A stretch of DNA of 54,076 nt from Porphyra umbilicalis. Lineage: Eukaryota > Rhodophyta > Bangiophyceae > Bangiales > Bangiaceae. The stretch spans positions 1-54,076 of the forward strand of contig KV919182.1 in the NCBI GenBank assembly GCA_002049455.2. Direction: 5' to 3'. The notes under the pieces were generated by a model, which worked only from the letters and a program-made list of their open reading frames with translations, did no database searches and was not told the origin of the DNA. A program made the translations under genes and the position numbers. Positions within the stretch are counted from its first letter, which is position 1, and every line of letters begins with the position of its first letter. Positions 43,742 through 53,779 of the stretch are shown piece by piece.

Positions 43742-45085
43742 TCAGCCTGTCGACGTGGTCTCTATCAGCTTGTCAACGTCGGCGCCATCGGCCACCTCCC
43801 CTCCGTAGGCGACCACCGCCCCGTTGGCGGCAGCCGGCTTGGCGCGGACGGCGGCGGTAGCGGGAGCCGCACCTTTCGTCGCCTCGACAGCCGCCTCGTC
43901 GCCACCGCCTCCGCGGCGTCGGTCGAATGGACGTCGGCAGGCGCGTCCGAGTTGAAGTGGTTGTTGCCGTTGGCCGTGTCCGTCGTTTGGTGGCCACAGT
44001 CCCATTTGCGTCGGTTGGCTCTGTGTGGACGGCGGCGGTGACCGGTGCCGCCTCGTCCGTCGGCGCCATCGCCGCCCCGTCGCGACCGTCTCCGCCGCGT
44101 CGGCGGAATGCATGTTGGTGGGCGCGGCAGAGGCGATCAGCTTATCGCCGTTGGTGGCCTCCGTCTTGGTGGTGGCCAGCGCCCCGCCGGCGTCGGTCGG
44201 CTTCTCGCGGACGGTGGCTGTGGCGGGTGCTGCCTGGTCCGTCGTCACCACCGCCGCCCCTTGGGACGTCCGCACGTCGGCGGGCGCGACAAACACGAAC
44301 AGTAGGTTAGTCTCGTCCTCCAAACCCGTCCTCAAAGCCACCGCCTCGTTGGTGACCGCTGCATCGACCCAACGGCCGACCCCTCGTTGGCACCCCTTGC
44401 CTTGAACCTGACCGCTGCAGTTGTAGTGACCGCCAAATCCGTCGCCGTCACTGTCGCCACGTCGGCCCGCTCCGCGTCGATGCGCAAGGCGGACGAGACG
44501 GGCATGTGGCTTCGGCCCCTCGCCCGACTCGACTACCACGACCGAGCCGGTGCCGGTTGGTGTGGCCCCGGCGGCGGCGGCGGCGGTCGACGCCACGTCC
44601 GGCGCCACTGAACCGCCACTGTCGCAAACTGCGCGTCGGTGGGCGCCTCAGACACGAAGAGCCGCTGGCCGTTCGCCGCATAGGCCGCCAGTGGCACAGC
44701 GGCGACGAGCTTGCCGCCAACGGCGGGGCCGGGTGGTCGCGGCCAGGTCCGTGCCCGCCACTAGCCTCGCGTCGGCGGGACGCGAGTTGGAGGGTGCGGG
44801 GCACGAAAGCGGAAAGCTGCTGCCAGCCTTGCCTCTCATGTTGGAGGCCTCCACCGTTTGGACGGCACTTGGCTTCAAGCCGATGGCGGCGGCGGTGGCA
44901 TCCTTCGCGTCCTTAGCCACCACCGCCGTCGCGTTGGCGGTCCGCGCGTCGGCGGTCGCGGCAGTCGCAGCCAGCAGCTCAGCCTTGGCCATCTCCCCCG
45001 CGTTGGGCGTCATTCCACCTTCGGCCACGGTCGGCCAGACGCCACTATTGTCGGTTGCCCCCGCCAGCTCGTCGCGGTGCACTTG
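43742..45085 (-). pseudogene. Array 1 of a degenerate Ala/Thr/Pro-rich coding repeat
   Basis: Read on the minus strand, repeated segments of about 50 residues follow the pattern A.ATA.V..KPTDA.GA.ATTK.EATNGDKLI....APT(N/D)M.SADAAE.VAT, with frames shifting between units (for example units ending near 44140, 43990 and 43745). A separate stretch at 44648-45082 (AKAELLAATAATADART, AVVAKDAKDATAAAIGLKPS) looks like more of the same. The pattern matches arrays 2 and 3. No catalytic motif, membrane segment or cysteine pattern is present. It may be a decayed gene with tandem repeats lying within E2. Function unknown. Confidence 0.45.
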
Positions 45086-46079
45086 CGGAGCCCCTTTCCG
45101 GGGGTCGACGAGCCCATGATCTGACGCCCCATGTCCGGAATGCCTGCCATTATTCAGAGTAATCGCCGAATCTCGGTCAGATATGCAGACTTAGTAGTTG
45201 ACATTCTCAGCCATGCAAGTCGATAGCAGACCACTCCAGTTCCTCAAAAATCTCGTACTTAACCGAGGACAGTGAGATCTCCTGGCGCGCTCACGAGGTT
45301 CGTGCTTTTCGCCGTCGCAACCGCCACCATATGCAAAGAAGGACAGTCGAGAGCAGCCATAGCGTGGGGCGGAGAGGGCCCGGATCACTAACTTCAGACG
45401 GGTTGCCTGTGGACCGCTGATGTTGCGAGGCCGTGTCCTTTTCCCAAACTAGGCTCGTGCCGTCCTTTCGCAACTGGAGGCTGCCCAGTGCGTCCATTCT
45501 CCCGATCTGGAGACTCCTGCCGAAACCCCGATCGCACAGCTCCTGTGACTGACAACGGCGCGATCCTGAAGCGTGGAATATCCTCGACAGTCGCCGTCTG
45601 TAAGCGACTGCGGTCCCTCGATGCTTGGATCGTGCAGGCACCGACCCACCGATCAACCCGCAGACCGTGCGCCTGTCTGGGAGGCTTCACCCGAGAGCTC
45701 GGCCTCCACGCTCCTGGCACCCGTCCTCGGCGCTTCGCTCCACTCCCCCGCGTTGGGTCTGCCAAGCGGGGTCCCAGAGGACACCCATCTGTGGGCCGAT
45801 GCCCACAGGTGGGGCATGGCTACGGCTCTCTTGCGGACCGGCGTCACTCGAGACGTACTCTACTGGTTTCCACGCACCGGTGGCGTGCCCTGGGTTGCTG
45901 CTTCTGCCCGCCCCCCCCCGCCTCTGCTTGGAGCTTTGGCTGCACACCCTCTCTGCATGGATTGTGGCGGCCACTGTCGCGATGACGTTCTGGCGTCCCC
46001 TTCACGGCCAGGTGCTGTAGCAGTGCCCTCTCCCGTGCCCCCTTGAGCGCCTAGTCCCTCTCTGCCGAGGCGTAGGTCA
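45086..46079. other. No gene recognised
   Basis: About 1 kb of unclassified sequence between two arrays. Frames on both strands are open for 100-165 codons but show no family pattern and no period. Confidence 0.4.
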
Positions 46080-47186
46080 CCTTTGCGACGAGGGAGGCAG
46101 GCGACGGCGGCCTGCAGCTGGCAGACGTGTCGGCGGCGTTGTGGACAGCCGTAGCGGTGACCGCCACCGCCTCCGTCGGCACCACGTCAACTGACTCCAT
46201 CGAGGCAGAGGCGTCAACACCGGAGAGGCGTCAGACTGCAGCCAGCCCGTTGCCTCTGCCGCGTCGGTCGACGCGCAGCCGGCCACCTAGTTGGCGGGTT
46301 TGAGGACGGCCGCAGCGGCGACCGCCACCGTCGCCGTCGGCACCACGCCGACCGACGCCAAAGAGGAAAGAGGCGTCTATACCGGGGAGGTGGACGAACG
46401 CAGCCTGCCGGTCGCCTCTGGCAGGGCGGTCGAAGCCCCGCCTGCCGACGTGTTGGCGGGTTTGAGGCACCACGCCGAGCAACGCCGACGAGGCGCCAGC
46501 CGACAAGACTGGGGAGGCAAACGAGGGTGGCTTTCTGGTAGCCTGTCTCTCGCTGGCCGACGCGCAGCCTGCGGACGCGTTGTCGCGACTTAGGGTGGCT
46601 GGAGAGGCGACGGCAACCGCCGCCGTTTGCGCCACGTCGGGTGACGACGACGAGTCGGAAAGCTTCAAGACTGGCGAGGCTGGCAGCGGCAGCCTGATTG
46701 TGGCCTCTACCTCGCCGGCCGACGCGCAGCCAGTCGACGCGCTGCCGGCCTCTGCGGCGTTAGGGTGGGTGACGCTCGTGGCGTCGACGACGGCCCCCGC
46801 TGACGGTGCAAAGCCGACCGCCGCGCACGAGACGGTGGCCGCCAACAAAGGCAAGGCGGCCAACTGCAACCTGCCGATCTCTGCAGCCGTGCCGGTCGAC
46901 ATCCGACCAGCCAACGCGGTGGTGAGTTGGGGTGGACGTGGCCGCGACGACCGTCGCAGCTGTCGTGGCCGAGCCAACCGCAGCAGACGAGGCGGTGGCC
47001 AATAACAAAGAGCTGGCGGGTGACACCCAAGTGCTGGTCTCGTTTGCCGCACGCGCCGTCTTGCAGCCGGCTGACGCGGCAGCGGTTGTAGGGACGGACA
47101 AGGCGGGAACTGCCGCATGCACTCTCGCCGACAAGCCGACGGACGCCTATTTGGCGGTGGATGCCAGCGACCTACAGGCCGTCTAG
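46080..47186 (+). pseudogene. Array 2 of the degenerate Ala/Thr/Pro-rich coding repeat
   Basis: Plus-strand units include ATATVAVGTTPTDAKEE, ATATAAVCATSGDDDE, APADGAKPTAAHETVAANK and ATTVAAVVAEPTAADEAVA, each followed by G.A..G/N.NLPI or LPVAS and then a P(A/V)D...(A/P)ADA segment. Unit length is about 50 residues. Frames change at about 46290, 46590 and 46930. It runs towards the KDZ-half gene, separated from it by a TAA at 47205. It could be a decayed N-terminal extension of that gene or an independent repeat gene. Confidence 0.45.
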
Positions 47187-47336
47187 GGCACGCTCCCCGT
47201 CCCGTAAGTCACCCCCGGCGACGAGCAGCTGGTTGACGCGGCGCTGTGGGTGGAAAGCGGCAAAACTCCGCTATACCGTTGGCCCAAAGCCGACCGTCAC
47301 GGACGAGACGCAGAGGTCGTGCTGGTCGGGTGCGTC

Positions 47337-48791
47337 ATGGCGGAGGCCGTGCCTCTCGATGCTGTCGTTGGCGACGGCGGCGCGGCGCCAGCATCGAGCG
47401 ACTTCATTTTCGCTACCGTCGTGTCGGTGTTCGCGCCCACTGACGATGCCGACCTGGAGCTGGACCGGTGGCGCAAGGTGCGCGTCTTCGTGTCGGCGTT
47501 TTTTGCGGAGCCGGCGCTCAACATGTTCAACGGCTGCGACATGCTCGACGTGGAGGTCTTGGCGCGGGCCCTGATCGCTGGCGTGCCCAGTGAGGTTTGG
47601 CTCGACTACCTCGATTGTGTCCAGGGCGTCGTCTTCGTGTGGCAGTTTCTGTTGCTGATGAGCGACCATATGGACGCGTCGCCAGCGCTGAGCCGCGCTG
47701 TTGGCGAGCTCCTGTTCTTTGCATGCCGCACAGACACGCAGGCGCTGGTGCTTTGGGAGGCCAAGGCCGGCGAGGACGCCAAGAAGTTTAAGGATTTGTG
47801 GGCGGACGCCTCGGTTGAGAAGCACGAGGCGTGGCTGCTGAGCCAGGGCGTCCGCGACGCGGAAACGCACGTCGTCGCCATCGGGCCGAGCGCCGCCCGC
47901 GTCGCTGAGCAAGCCAACGAGCTACGCTCCGGCCAGGTGTGGCCTGGCCGCAAGGCGGCTCGCGCCTTCCTTGAGCACAACACGGCCGAGCGGCAGCGGA
48001 AGAAGGCGGCTGACAAGTGGGCGGCTGACAAGGCGGGCGGCAAGACCGGTGGCAAGAATGGCGAAAAGAAGGGCGGCAAGGGCGGCGAAAAGGCAGGAAA
48101 GAAGAAGGAGCGCAAGGCCTGGGATGAGGATGACTGCCGTCACCACTTCCCTGACAACGTGCTGCGGGCACCTGGGGTTCTCACGTTTATGTGCGGGTGC
48201 GGTTACATTGTCGGCTTCGAGCTACTGCGGGAGACGGAGAGCCCGGCACACGTCGTGTCGTCGTTGTCGCAACGGTTTGTAAAGCTCCCTCGAGTGGTTT
48301 ATTTTGACACTGCTTGCCAAGCACAGCGCAACGCGCTTCGCCGTGTGCCGTGGCTCCTCCACCAGTCCCTGACAGCCTGGTTTGTGGACCGCTTTCACCG
48401 CGTTGGACACAACTGCTCGCCGGTCTTCAACGCCGACCAGTACCCAGTGCTCTCCCAGGGGCACGACACGTCGGGTGCCGAGAGGCAGCACTCTATCAAG
48501 AAGAAGTACAAGAACGCCCTCACCTACATGACGCAGCGGCGTTTCATCGTTCGCTCCCGCTATATTGCGGCCCACAATAACATCCGCTTGTCTCACAGGC
48601 GACAAGCCCGCAAGCTCAACGCCGCCGGCCGTCTCCCGGGCGAGGCCAAGACGTCAAAGGAGATCCAACATCACCCAGTCGAAACGTACTTTCACTGGAA
48701 TATCGTGCAGCACTGTGAGCGTGAAGGGTGCAGCTGTCGTAAGGGTGAGATAGGGCAGGGTCAGGCTTTTGGGCTCGAGACCAAGTTGTAG
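47337..48791 (+). CDS. KDZ-like transposase, D2/E half (484 aa)
   Basis: The open frame begins at 47208; ATG 47337 is the first ATG. An N-terminal helical region (about 1-180) leads to a Lys/Gly/Glu-rich linker (about 220-265), then FMCGCGYIVGFELLRETESP, VVYFDTACQ (Asp324), WFVDRFHRVGHNCSP, and a Glu at 382 in SGAERQHSIKK, followed by LTYMTQRRF. This matches the second half of KDZ-type (Zisupton/Dileera-like) DDE transposases, where a CxHGI..GFE..ESP block precedes the second Asp and a DRFH...NC/GCS block precedes the Glu. The first catalytic Asp is not in this gene; a candidate lies at codon 603 of the Ulp1 gene upstream. The frame has no stops. Nuclear DNA strand transfer is the inferred role. 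Confidence 0.62.
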   Translation: MAEAVPLDAVVGDGGAAPASSDFIFATVVSVFAPTDDADLELDRWRKVRVFVSAFFAEPALNMFNGCDMLDVEVLARALIAGVPSEVWLDYLDCVQGVVFVWQFLLLMSDHMDASPALSRAVGELLFFACRTDTQALVLWEAKAGEDAKKFKDLWADASVEKHEAWLLSQGVRDAETHVVAIGPSAARVAEQANELRSGQVWPGRKAARAFLEHNTAERQRKKAADKWAADKAGGKTGGKNGEKKGGKGGEKAGKKKERKAWDEDDCRHHFPDNVLRAPGVLTFMCGCGYIVGFELLRETESPAHVVSSLSQRFVKLPRVVYFDTACQAQRNALRRVPWLLHQSLTAWFVDRFHRVGHNCSPVFNADQYPVLSQGHDTSGAERQHSIKKKYKNALTYMTQRRFIVRSRYIAAHNNIRLSHRRQARKLNAAGRLPGEAKTSKEIQHHPVETYFHWNIVQHCEREGCSCRKGEIGQGQAFGLETKL

Positions 48792-49544
48792 CAACACGTT
48801 GTTTTCCCCGGGTGATCCATACACTCCCATCTTCATGAATAAGGAACCGTACCCAGTAGAAGGGCTCTAGCGGGGTGCCGGCGGAAAGTAGGAGGTGTCG
48901 TGGTCCGCGGGGACCTCAAGCTGGCCGCGCGGCTAGGCCGACCGCTCCTTCTCCTCGCGTTGCGCTTCACACCGCCCCACCTTTTTGGGGCAGGCATGAC
49001 AACTGCTCCGTGTTGGGGTCGCCGACAGGCGTACCCAGCAGGACGGTGCGGCCACGGGGCAGAGGTGTCCAGCATGCCGTCAGCGGTGGCACTCCGCGAG
49101 GCCCCGCCTGCGTCTGTTGAGAGTTCTTCCGATGAGAGAGGCACATGCCACCTGATGGTGTCTGTCTGCGGGTGCAGCCTACATTGTGGCCTGGCCATTA
49201 CTGAGCGAAAAGGTGGTACTCTTTTTGCATAACCCCAGGGCTCCCTGTGCCCCCTTTCGTCCCCTCGTCATATCCGCAGACGTCCGCAGGCTTCCCCATC
49301 CAACGGCGCGCCTGAGCAGATGTCCGCACGCTCCTCACTTCAGCAGCACGTCTGGCAAACACTCCCGCCCGCCCGCGCGTGCGCCTTCGCGCGGCTTCAC
49401 CGACTCGCATCGCGCCTGTCATCGCGCCCTTGCAGGCTCCTTCTTTCATCACGGCCCCGCATTTACTGCGGTGCGGCCGCAACAGCACGTGCGCGTCGCC
49501 TCGCACAGCCACGTCCCCCGACGACAGGGTGGCTCGCATCCGGC
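48792..49544. other. E2 3' region without gene
   Basis: 3' flank of the KDZ-half gene. No family-like frame or period was seen until the 59-bp repeats begin. Confidence 0.4.
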
Positions 49545-49720
49545 GCAGCGCGCGCGACCAATCACCCAGACCTGCGCGCGCCCCTGCGTAGCACACGTGC
49601 CGGCGTAGGCGCGCGACCAATCACCCTGACCAGCACGCGCCCATGCGCAGCACACGTGCCGGCGTAGGCGAGCGACCAATCGCTCAGACCAGCGCGCGCC
49701 CCTGCGCAGGGCACGTGTGG
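49545..49720. repeat. Three 59-bp tandem repeats inside the E2 right end
   Basis: Units begin with GCGCGACCAATC at about 49552, 49611 and 49670 and contain CACGTGCCGGCGTAGG. Each includes an inverted CCAAT-like ACCAATC and a CACGTG box. Position just inside the TIR suggests subterminal repeats or a promoter array. Confidence 0.65.
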
Positions 49721-49820
49721 GCATGTGACGTGCCGACGCAACGGGCTCCTCCACGCTCGCCGCCGCGTGGGCGCGCCCGCGCCAGGGCGCCGAAACTTTC
49801 GCAGTATCCGAGCAGCGGAT

Positions 49821-49921
49821 GTGCCGTGCCGACAGTCGCTTATGGCCTGGATCGGCGGCCAATGGAGCACGTAAGAGCCGGTGACGTTGGCGTGCCGGCG
49901 GATCCGGTGGGTTCCTTTGTG
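49821..49921 (-). repeat. Right inverted end of E2
   Basis: Inverted partner of 39272-39372 (99/101). Immediately outside, sequence from 49939 repeats part of the same motif in the opposite orientation. Confidence 0.75.
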
Positions 49922-49984
49922 GGCGTAGGAATACCTACGATCCGCCGGCACGCCGCCGTCATCTGGGCATACGGGCTCCATTGG
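49859..49984. repeat. Foldback formed by two opposed copies of the E2 end motif
   Basis: The arm 49859-49904 is part of the E2 right end. The arm 49939-49984 is a roughly 75% copy in the opposite orientation, sharing GATCCGCCGGCACGCC and GGCTCCATTGG. The centre holds a small palindrome CGTAGG-aata-CCTACG (49924-49939). Confidence 0.6.
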
Positions 49985-51507
49985 CTGAGCCTGCCAATGC
50001 GGGACATCTTGCCATGCAGTAGTGTCAGACTCGGGTCCTGCGTCAGAGAGACGCGAACATCCCAGAGAACACAAGGCCACCGGCAAATGAGCATGCGCCA
50101 GCAGCCCAGGAAGCACCATGCCACTGGCAGGTGGATGTACACCGGGGAGCTGCAGCCGTAACCGTGTGGGAAGGAAGCACACTCCTGGAGGATGGTGGAG
50201 TGCAACGGCAATGGGACGCTGCAAGATTCTCCTCGCAACGCTGTCCTTCCGTCCCACGTGACCCGGCCTCAACTGGTTGGATCAGCCGGTTGCAAGGATC
50301 GCCGACGAGCAGAGCAATGACAATAAAACAATGCTCTGAAGGCACCAGTTTCTGTCAGTACAGTGAGTTCTCGCTAGAACATTGGGAGTGAATTAGCAAG
50401 GCCCTCGCAGTTGTTCACATTTACCCCCCTTGACGACCTGGAAACGCAGGTCATTTTGGATGGCTGGCGATCTTGTAGCGAGCAATCACTGAAACTCTAG
50501 ATATCCATCGGAAATATTTTGGATCTCACACGGTTAGATCATGGCGTCGTCTCGAGTGCGGGCCTCATTGGCGGAAGAGGCTCGTTGCAGAATCTGTATC
50601 TGATACACTATTGCCAAAGTTCGATCCCAACCATGGATGTGCTGCCGAAGCATGCATGCCGACACCTTTTCAATTGCAGGTCAGCCGTTTGTCCACCGCC
50701 GGTTTCCTGTCGCTCTGGTTCCTGTCCTCATCAGGTCAGGAGGGTGGGGTGGTGGTGGCCACAACGTCGGCACCCCTTTCACCACACACGCGCTGCTTTG
50801 CTACACGCATACAGCGCGCCAGAATGACCGTGCAGATCGCCACCGTGGCATCGTTTACATTGATTGTCGCCCCCCCTTTACAGTTTCAATGTCTTCCTGC
50901 TGTCACAAGAGGGTGCGCTCTTGTGGTGATAGCCTCACGCACACCCACGGGGCTCCACGTAGCAGTTTGAGGGCTCCACGCGGCACTTGGGGGGCCCCCA
51001 GCGGCTTCTTCTGGCTGGACCCTCCAGGAACCTTGTAAAACCCGCCCTGGTGCACCCCAGCGCCACTCTCGTGGCCTCGGTGGCGGCCAGCCCTTTCCCC
51101 CACATCACCGGTCTGTGACCGTCGGACAGGTGCCCCGCAGTGCCATGCCACCGTCACGACGGCGCGGAGCTGACCTCTTCCGTTTGTGAGGGACAGCATT
51201 TTTTTCGGCCGCTCCCGCTTCGCACTACCGTCTCCCACCAGCCCTACCGACTTTGGCGGCGGCCCGGAGCGGCGTGCAAACCATCGCAGGTGTGCACTTC
51301 AGCCGGGACTACCGCCATCGTGCATTGTAACTCTCCATGCTTTCCCCACCCCCTCGCCTGGGTACCCGATCCCCCCCCGCTTTTTTACCCTCTTTCCCCT
51401 GCTTCTGACTCCCGCCCCTCATTTTCTTGGTACCCCCTGCTACCCCTTGCTTTCCACTCCCTCTCGCACGGACCACCCGAGAGGCGCCGCGTCGCAGTCG
51501 CTGCCGG
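49985..51507. other. No gene recognised; pyrimidine-rich stretch at right
   Basis: No coding region is supported to 51507. Positions about 51335-51475 are strongly C/T-rich with few purines, as in a promoter or 5' leader, directly before the ATG at 51508 that opens array 3. Confidence 0.4.
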
Positions 51508-53085
51508 TATGCGATCGCACGTGGCCGAGATCTAAGGGAACGCCACAGTCGTGGAGATCATGCGCGGCTGCCTGGCGGCCGCAAAGAAGGCGGTGGTCAC
51601 CACCATCCGCGAGAATCGACCCACGGAAGCCTGCTTGTCCTGCGCACCACCCTGGTGACGTTTCGCCGGCCGACGCGTCGGCGGTGGTGGAGACTGGCGT
51701 GGCCGCGACCGCTGCCTTCGGTATTGTCGCCAAGCCGACCACGGAAGCCTGCGCGTCCCGTGCACCACCTCTGGAGACGTTCCGCCGGCCGGCGCGGCGG
51801 CGGTGGTGGAGACTGGCGTGGCCCCGACCGCTGCCTCTTCCAATGTCGCGAAGCCGACCGCCAACGACGAGGCGATGGCCACCAATGAGAAAGAGGCGGT
51901 CGCCGCAGACGAGCCTATCTTGTCCACCACGCCTGCCGACATGTTGCGGGCTGACACGGCGGCAGTGGTGGAGATGGACATGGCGCCGACCGACACCGCC
52001 GCCGTCGGCGCCTCTCCGACCGCCGCCGACGGGGTTGTGGCCAAAAAGACGGTAGAGATTGCCAACGGCAATCTGCCCGTATGACCAGCGACGCACGCCT
52101 ACCGGCAGCAGACTGACGTGGTCGTGGACCGTCTGGTAGCTCACGGCCGCCCTCCGACGTTTGCCACGCCGACGCGGTGGCGGTGATGGGGCCGAATGTG
52201 GCCGCGACCGTCGACGCCCTAGTCGTCGCTAAGCCAACCAGCGCCGACCAGGCGGTGGCCACCAAGAAGTGGGACGCAGCCGACGACGACGAGCGCATCC
52301 CGCCGCCGCCCCTGTCGGCCACTGACCGACCGCCGTCTATGAGGCCGTCACCATCAAGACGGTGTACGCGGCCGCCCGCCGCCGCCCGCGGGTGCAGAGG
52401 TGTTGCTGGGGGCGGGCGTGGCGACGTCCACCGCCGCCGCCGTCGGCGCCAACCTGCCGGCCGAGGGCAAGCTCGCGTCTGCTGCTTTTGTGCTTTCGCG
52501 GCCGACCGATGCGGCTGTGTGGGTCGGAGCAGGCGTAGCCGTGACCGTCGCCGCCCCCGTTGTCGCCCAGCCGACCGCCAAAGCTCAGGTGTTGGCCACC
52601 ACGAAGGGGGAGGCGGCGAACTGCAACCAGGCGTGCACCACAACGCCCGCCGATGTGGCGCCAGGTGACACGCTAGCGGTGGTGGAGTTGGACGCTGCGC
52701 CCACCGCCGCGGCCGCCATCGGCGATCAGGCAGTCGGCCACGACATGCTGGTAGCCTGCAACATGGTCGAAGTGGCTGATGGCACGCTCCTGATGGTGCC
52801 AACGGCGCCTGCCAACGCGCCGGCGCGCCGGGCGGCGCGCACCCTGCTGAGGTTTCTCCGTTGGCCGACAAGCGTAGGCGCGCTGCCGCCACAGTCGTTG
52901 GGGCCAACGACGAGCCAAGATGATCGCGTCCGACAAGGCGTTGGCCGTTTAGATGGAGGAGGCGGCCGGTGGCAGTGTGCCTGTCGCGACTGCCGCGCAC
53001 TTCGTCGTGCAGCGGGCGGTCGTGCGCCGACCGGCGGCTGTTGTGGTGGCGGATATGGCTGTGACCGACGATGCGGTCTGTCGTA
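51508..53085 (+). pseudogene. Array 3 of the degenerate Ala/Thr/Pro-rich coding repeat
   Basis: This lies outside E2. After a pyrimidine-rich leader and ATG 51508 the frame meets a stop after eight codons. Units follow in several frames: VVETGVAATAAFGIVAKPT, VETGVAPTAASSNVAKPTAND, then EMDMAPTDTAAVGASPTAAD, and at 52400-52800 GAGVAVTVAAPVVAQPTAK and ELDAAPTAAAAIGDQAV. The best unit (51804-51965) is 54 codons long: a PTA.DEA.AT.EKEA core, then a TTPADM..ADTAAVVE joint. The array has stops and frameshifts throughout. Because it recurs outside E2, the repeat is a dispersed family and not an E2-only part. Confidence 0.45.
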
Positions 53086-53323
53086 GCCGTCAGCGTGGCG
53101 GCGTTGGATGGAGAAGCTGCAGGTGGGCTATGCGGGTGGGATATCGGATAGAAATGTGATTCTCGTCGTCACTAGCACGCGTCGTCGGTTGGGGTAGGAC
53201 GGTGGGGTGTGTTGACGAGAACTCCACCCATGATATAGCATGTATCCCTCGGGCTCTCGAACGTAGCCAACATTAATGAGGTAGTGGACAAAGAAGATAT
53301 GGACATATGTAATCAGACTCGAG

Positions 53324-53779
53324 CTACTCAAAGCAGGCGTGAGACTGCGGATGCACGTCGTCGTCCGCCCCCGCCGCACCTCCGTGCTCCTTGCACGCAC
53401 TCTCAGCGCGGTACATCACGTCCCAGACACTACCCGCAAACTCAGCGACAACCCGGCGGAGGGACCTCCGATACTCGGTGTCTGACTCGCCCACCGGTAC
53501 AAAAAGCAGTTCACAGATCGAAATACAAAACAGAGGACGCGAAAAGAACCCCTCCCGCACGGTCCGCAAAAAACGCTGCGCCTTGAACATGTTCGCTTGG
53601 TTGGGTGGCGGCACCAGCTTGACGACGTGTGTTGCCACCATGCGCAAAACATCGTGAGCGATGAAGGCGGTGACGGCTGGGTGCGCCTCCCCGCGCTTGA
53701 CCGCCGCCAGGTACATCGGGTGCTTCAAGGGCGCGGTGCGGTCAGTGTGGAGGCAGACCGGAATGTGGGGGGCGTCCAT
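53324..53779 (-). CDS. Hypothetical protein, 151 aa
   Basis: Start chosen at ATG 53777-53779. The longer open frame upstream is Pro/Ser/Leu-rich and coincides with a C/T-rich stretch on the minus strand that looks like a 5' leader. The protein has ordinary composition, mixed helix-forming segments (VTAFIAHDVLRMVATHVVKL, SLRRVVAEFAGSVWDVMY) and an acidic, His-containing tail; no signal peptide or membrane span. A TATA-like GTATATCATG lies about 180 bp upstream on the minus strand (near 53956). The frame is intact and codon use is GC-rich like the kinase gene. I do not recognise the family; it may be a host gene. Confidence 0.5.
   Translation of the reverse strand: MDAPHIPVCLHTDRTAPLKHPMYLAAVKRGEAHPAVTAFIAHDVLRMVATHVVKLVPPPNQANMFKAQRFLRTVREGFFSRPLFCISICELLFVPVGESDTEYRRSLRRVVAEFAGSVWDVMYRAESACKEHGGAAGADDDVHPQSHACFE

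Larger units (their letters stand above)
39272..49921. mobile_element. E2: KDZ-like/Ulp1 DNA transposon with 101-bp inverted ends, about 10.65 kb
   Basis: The ends 39272-39372 and 49821-49921 are inverted repeats identical at 99 of 101 positions (outer sequence CACAAAGGAACCCACC). They bracket a SWIM/zinc-finger/Ulp1 gene, two arrays of a degenerate coding repeat and a gene with the D2/E half of a KDZ-like transposase. The left end begins inside the gypsy integrase frame. No matching 8-bp duplication is visible: the flanks read GGGACCGG and GGCGTAGG. The right flank carries another copy of the end motif. Confidence 0.6.

Noticed and set aside
49545..49720. CRISPR array
   Set aside because: Contiguous 59-bp tandem units without unique spacers in eukaryotic DNA.
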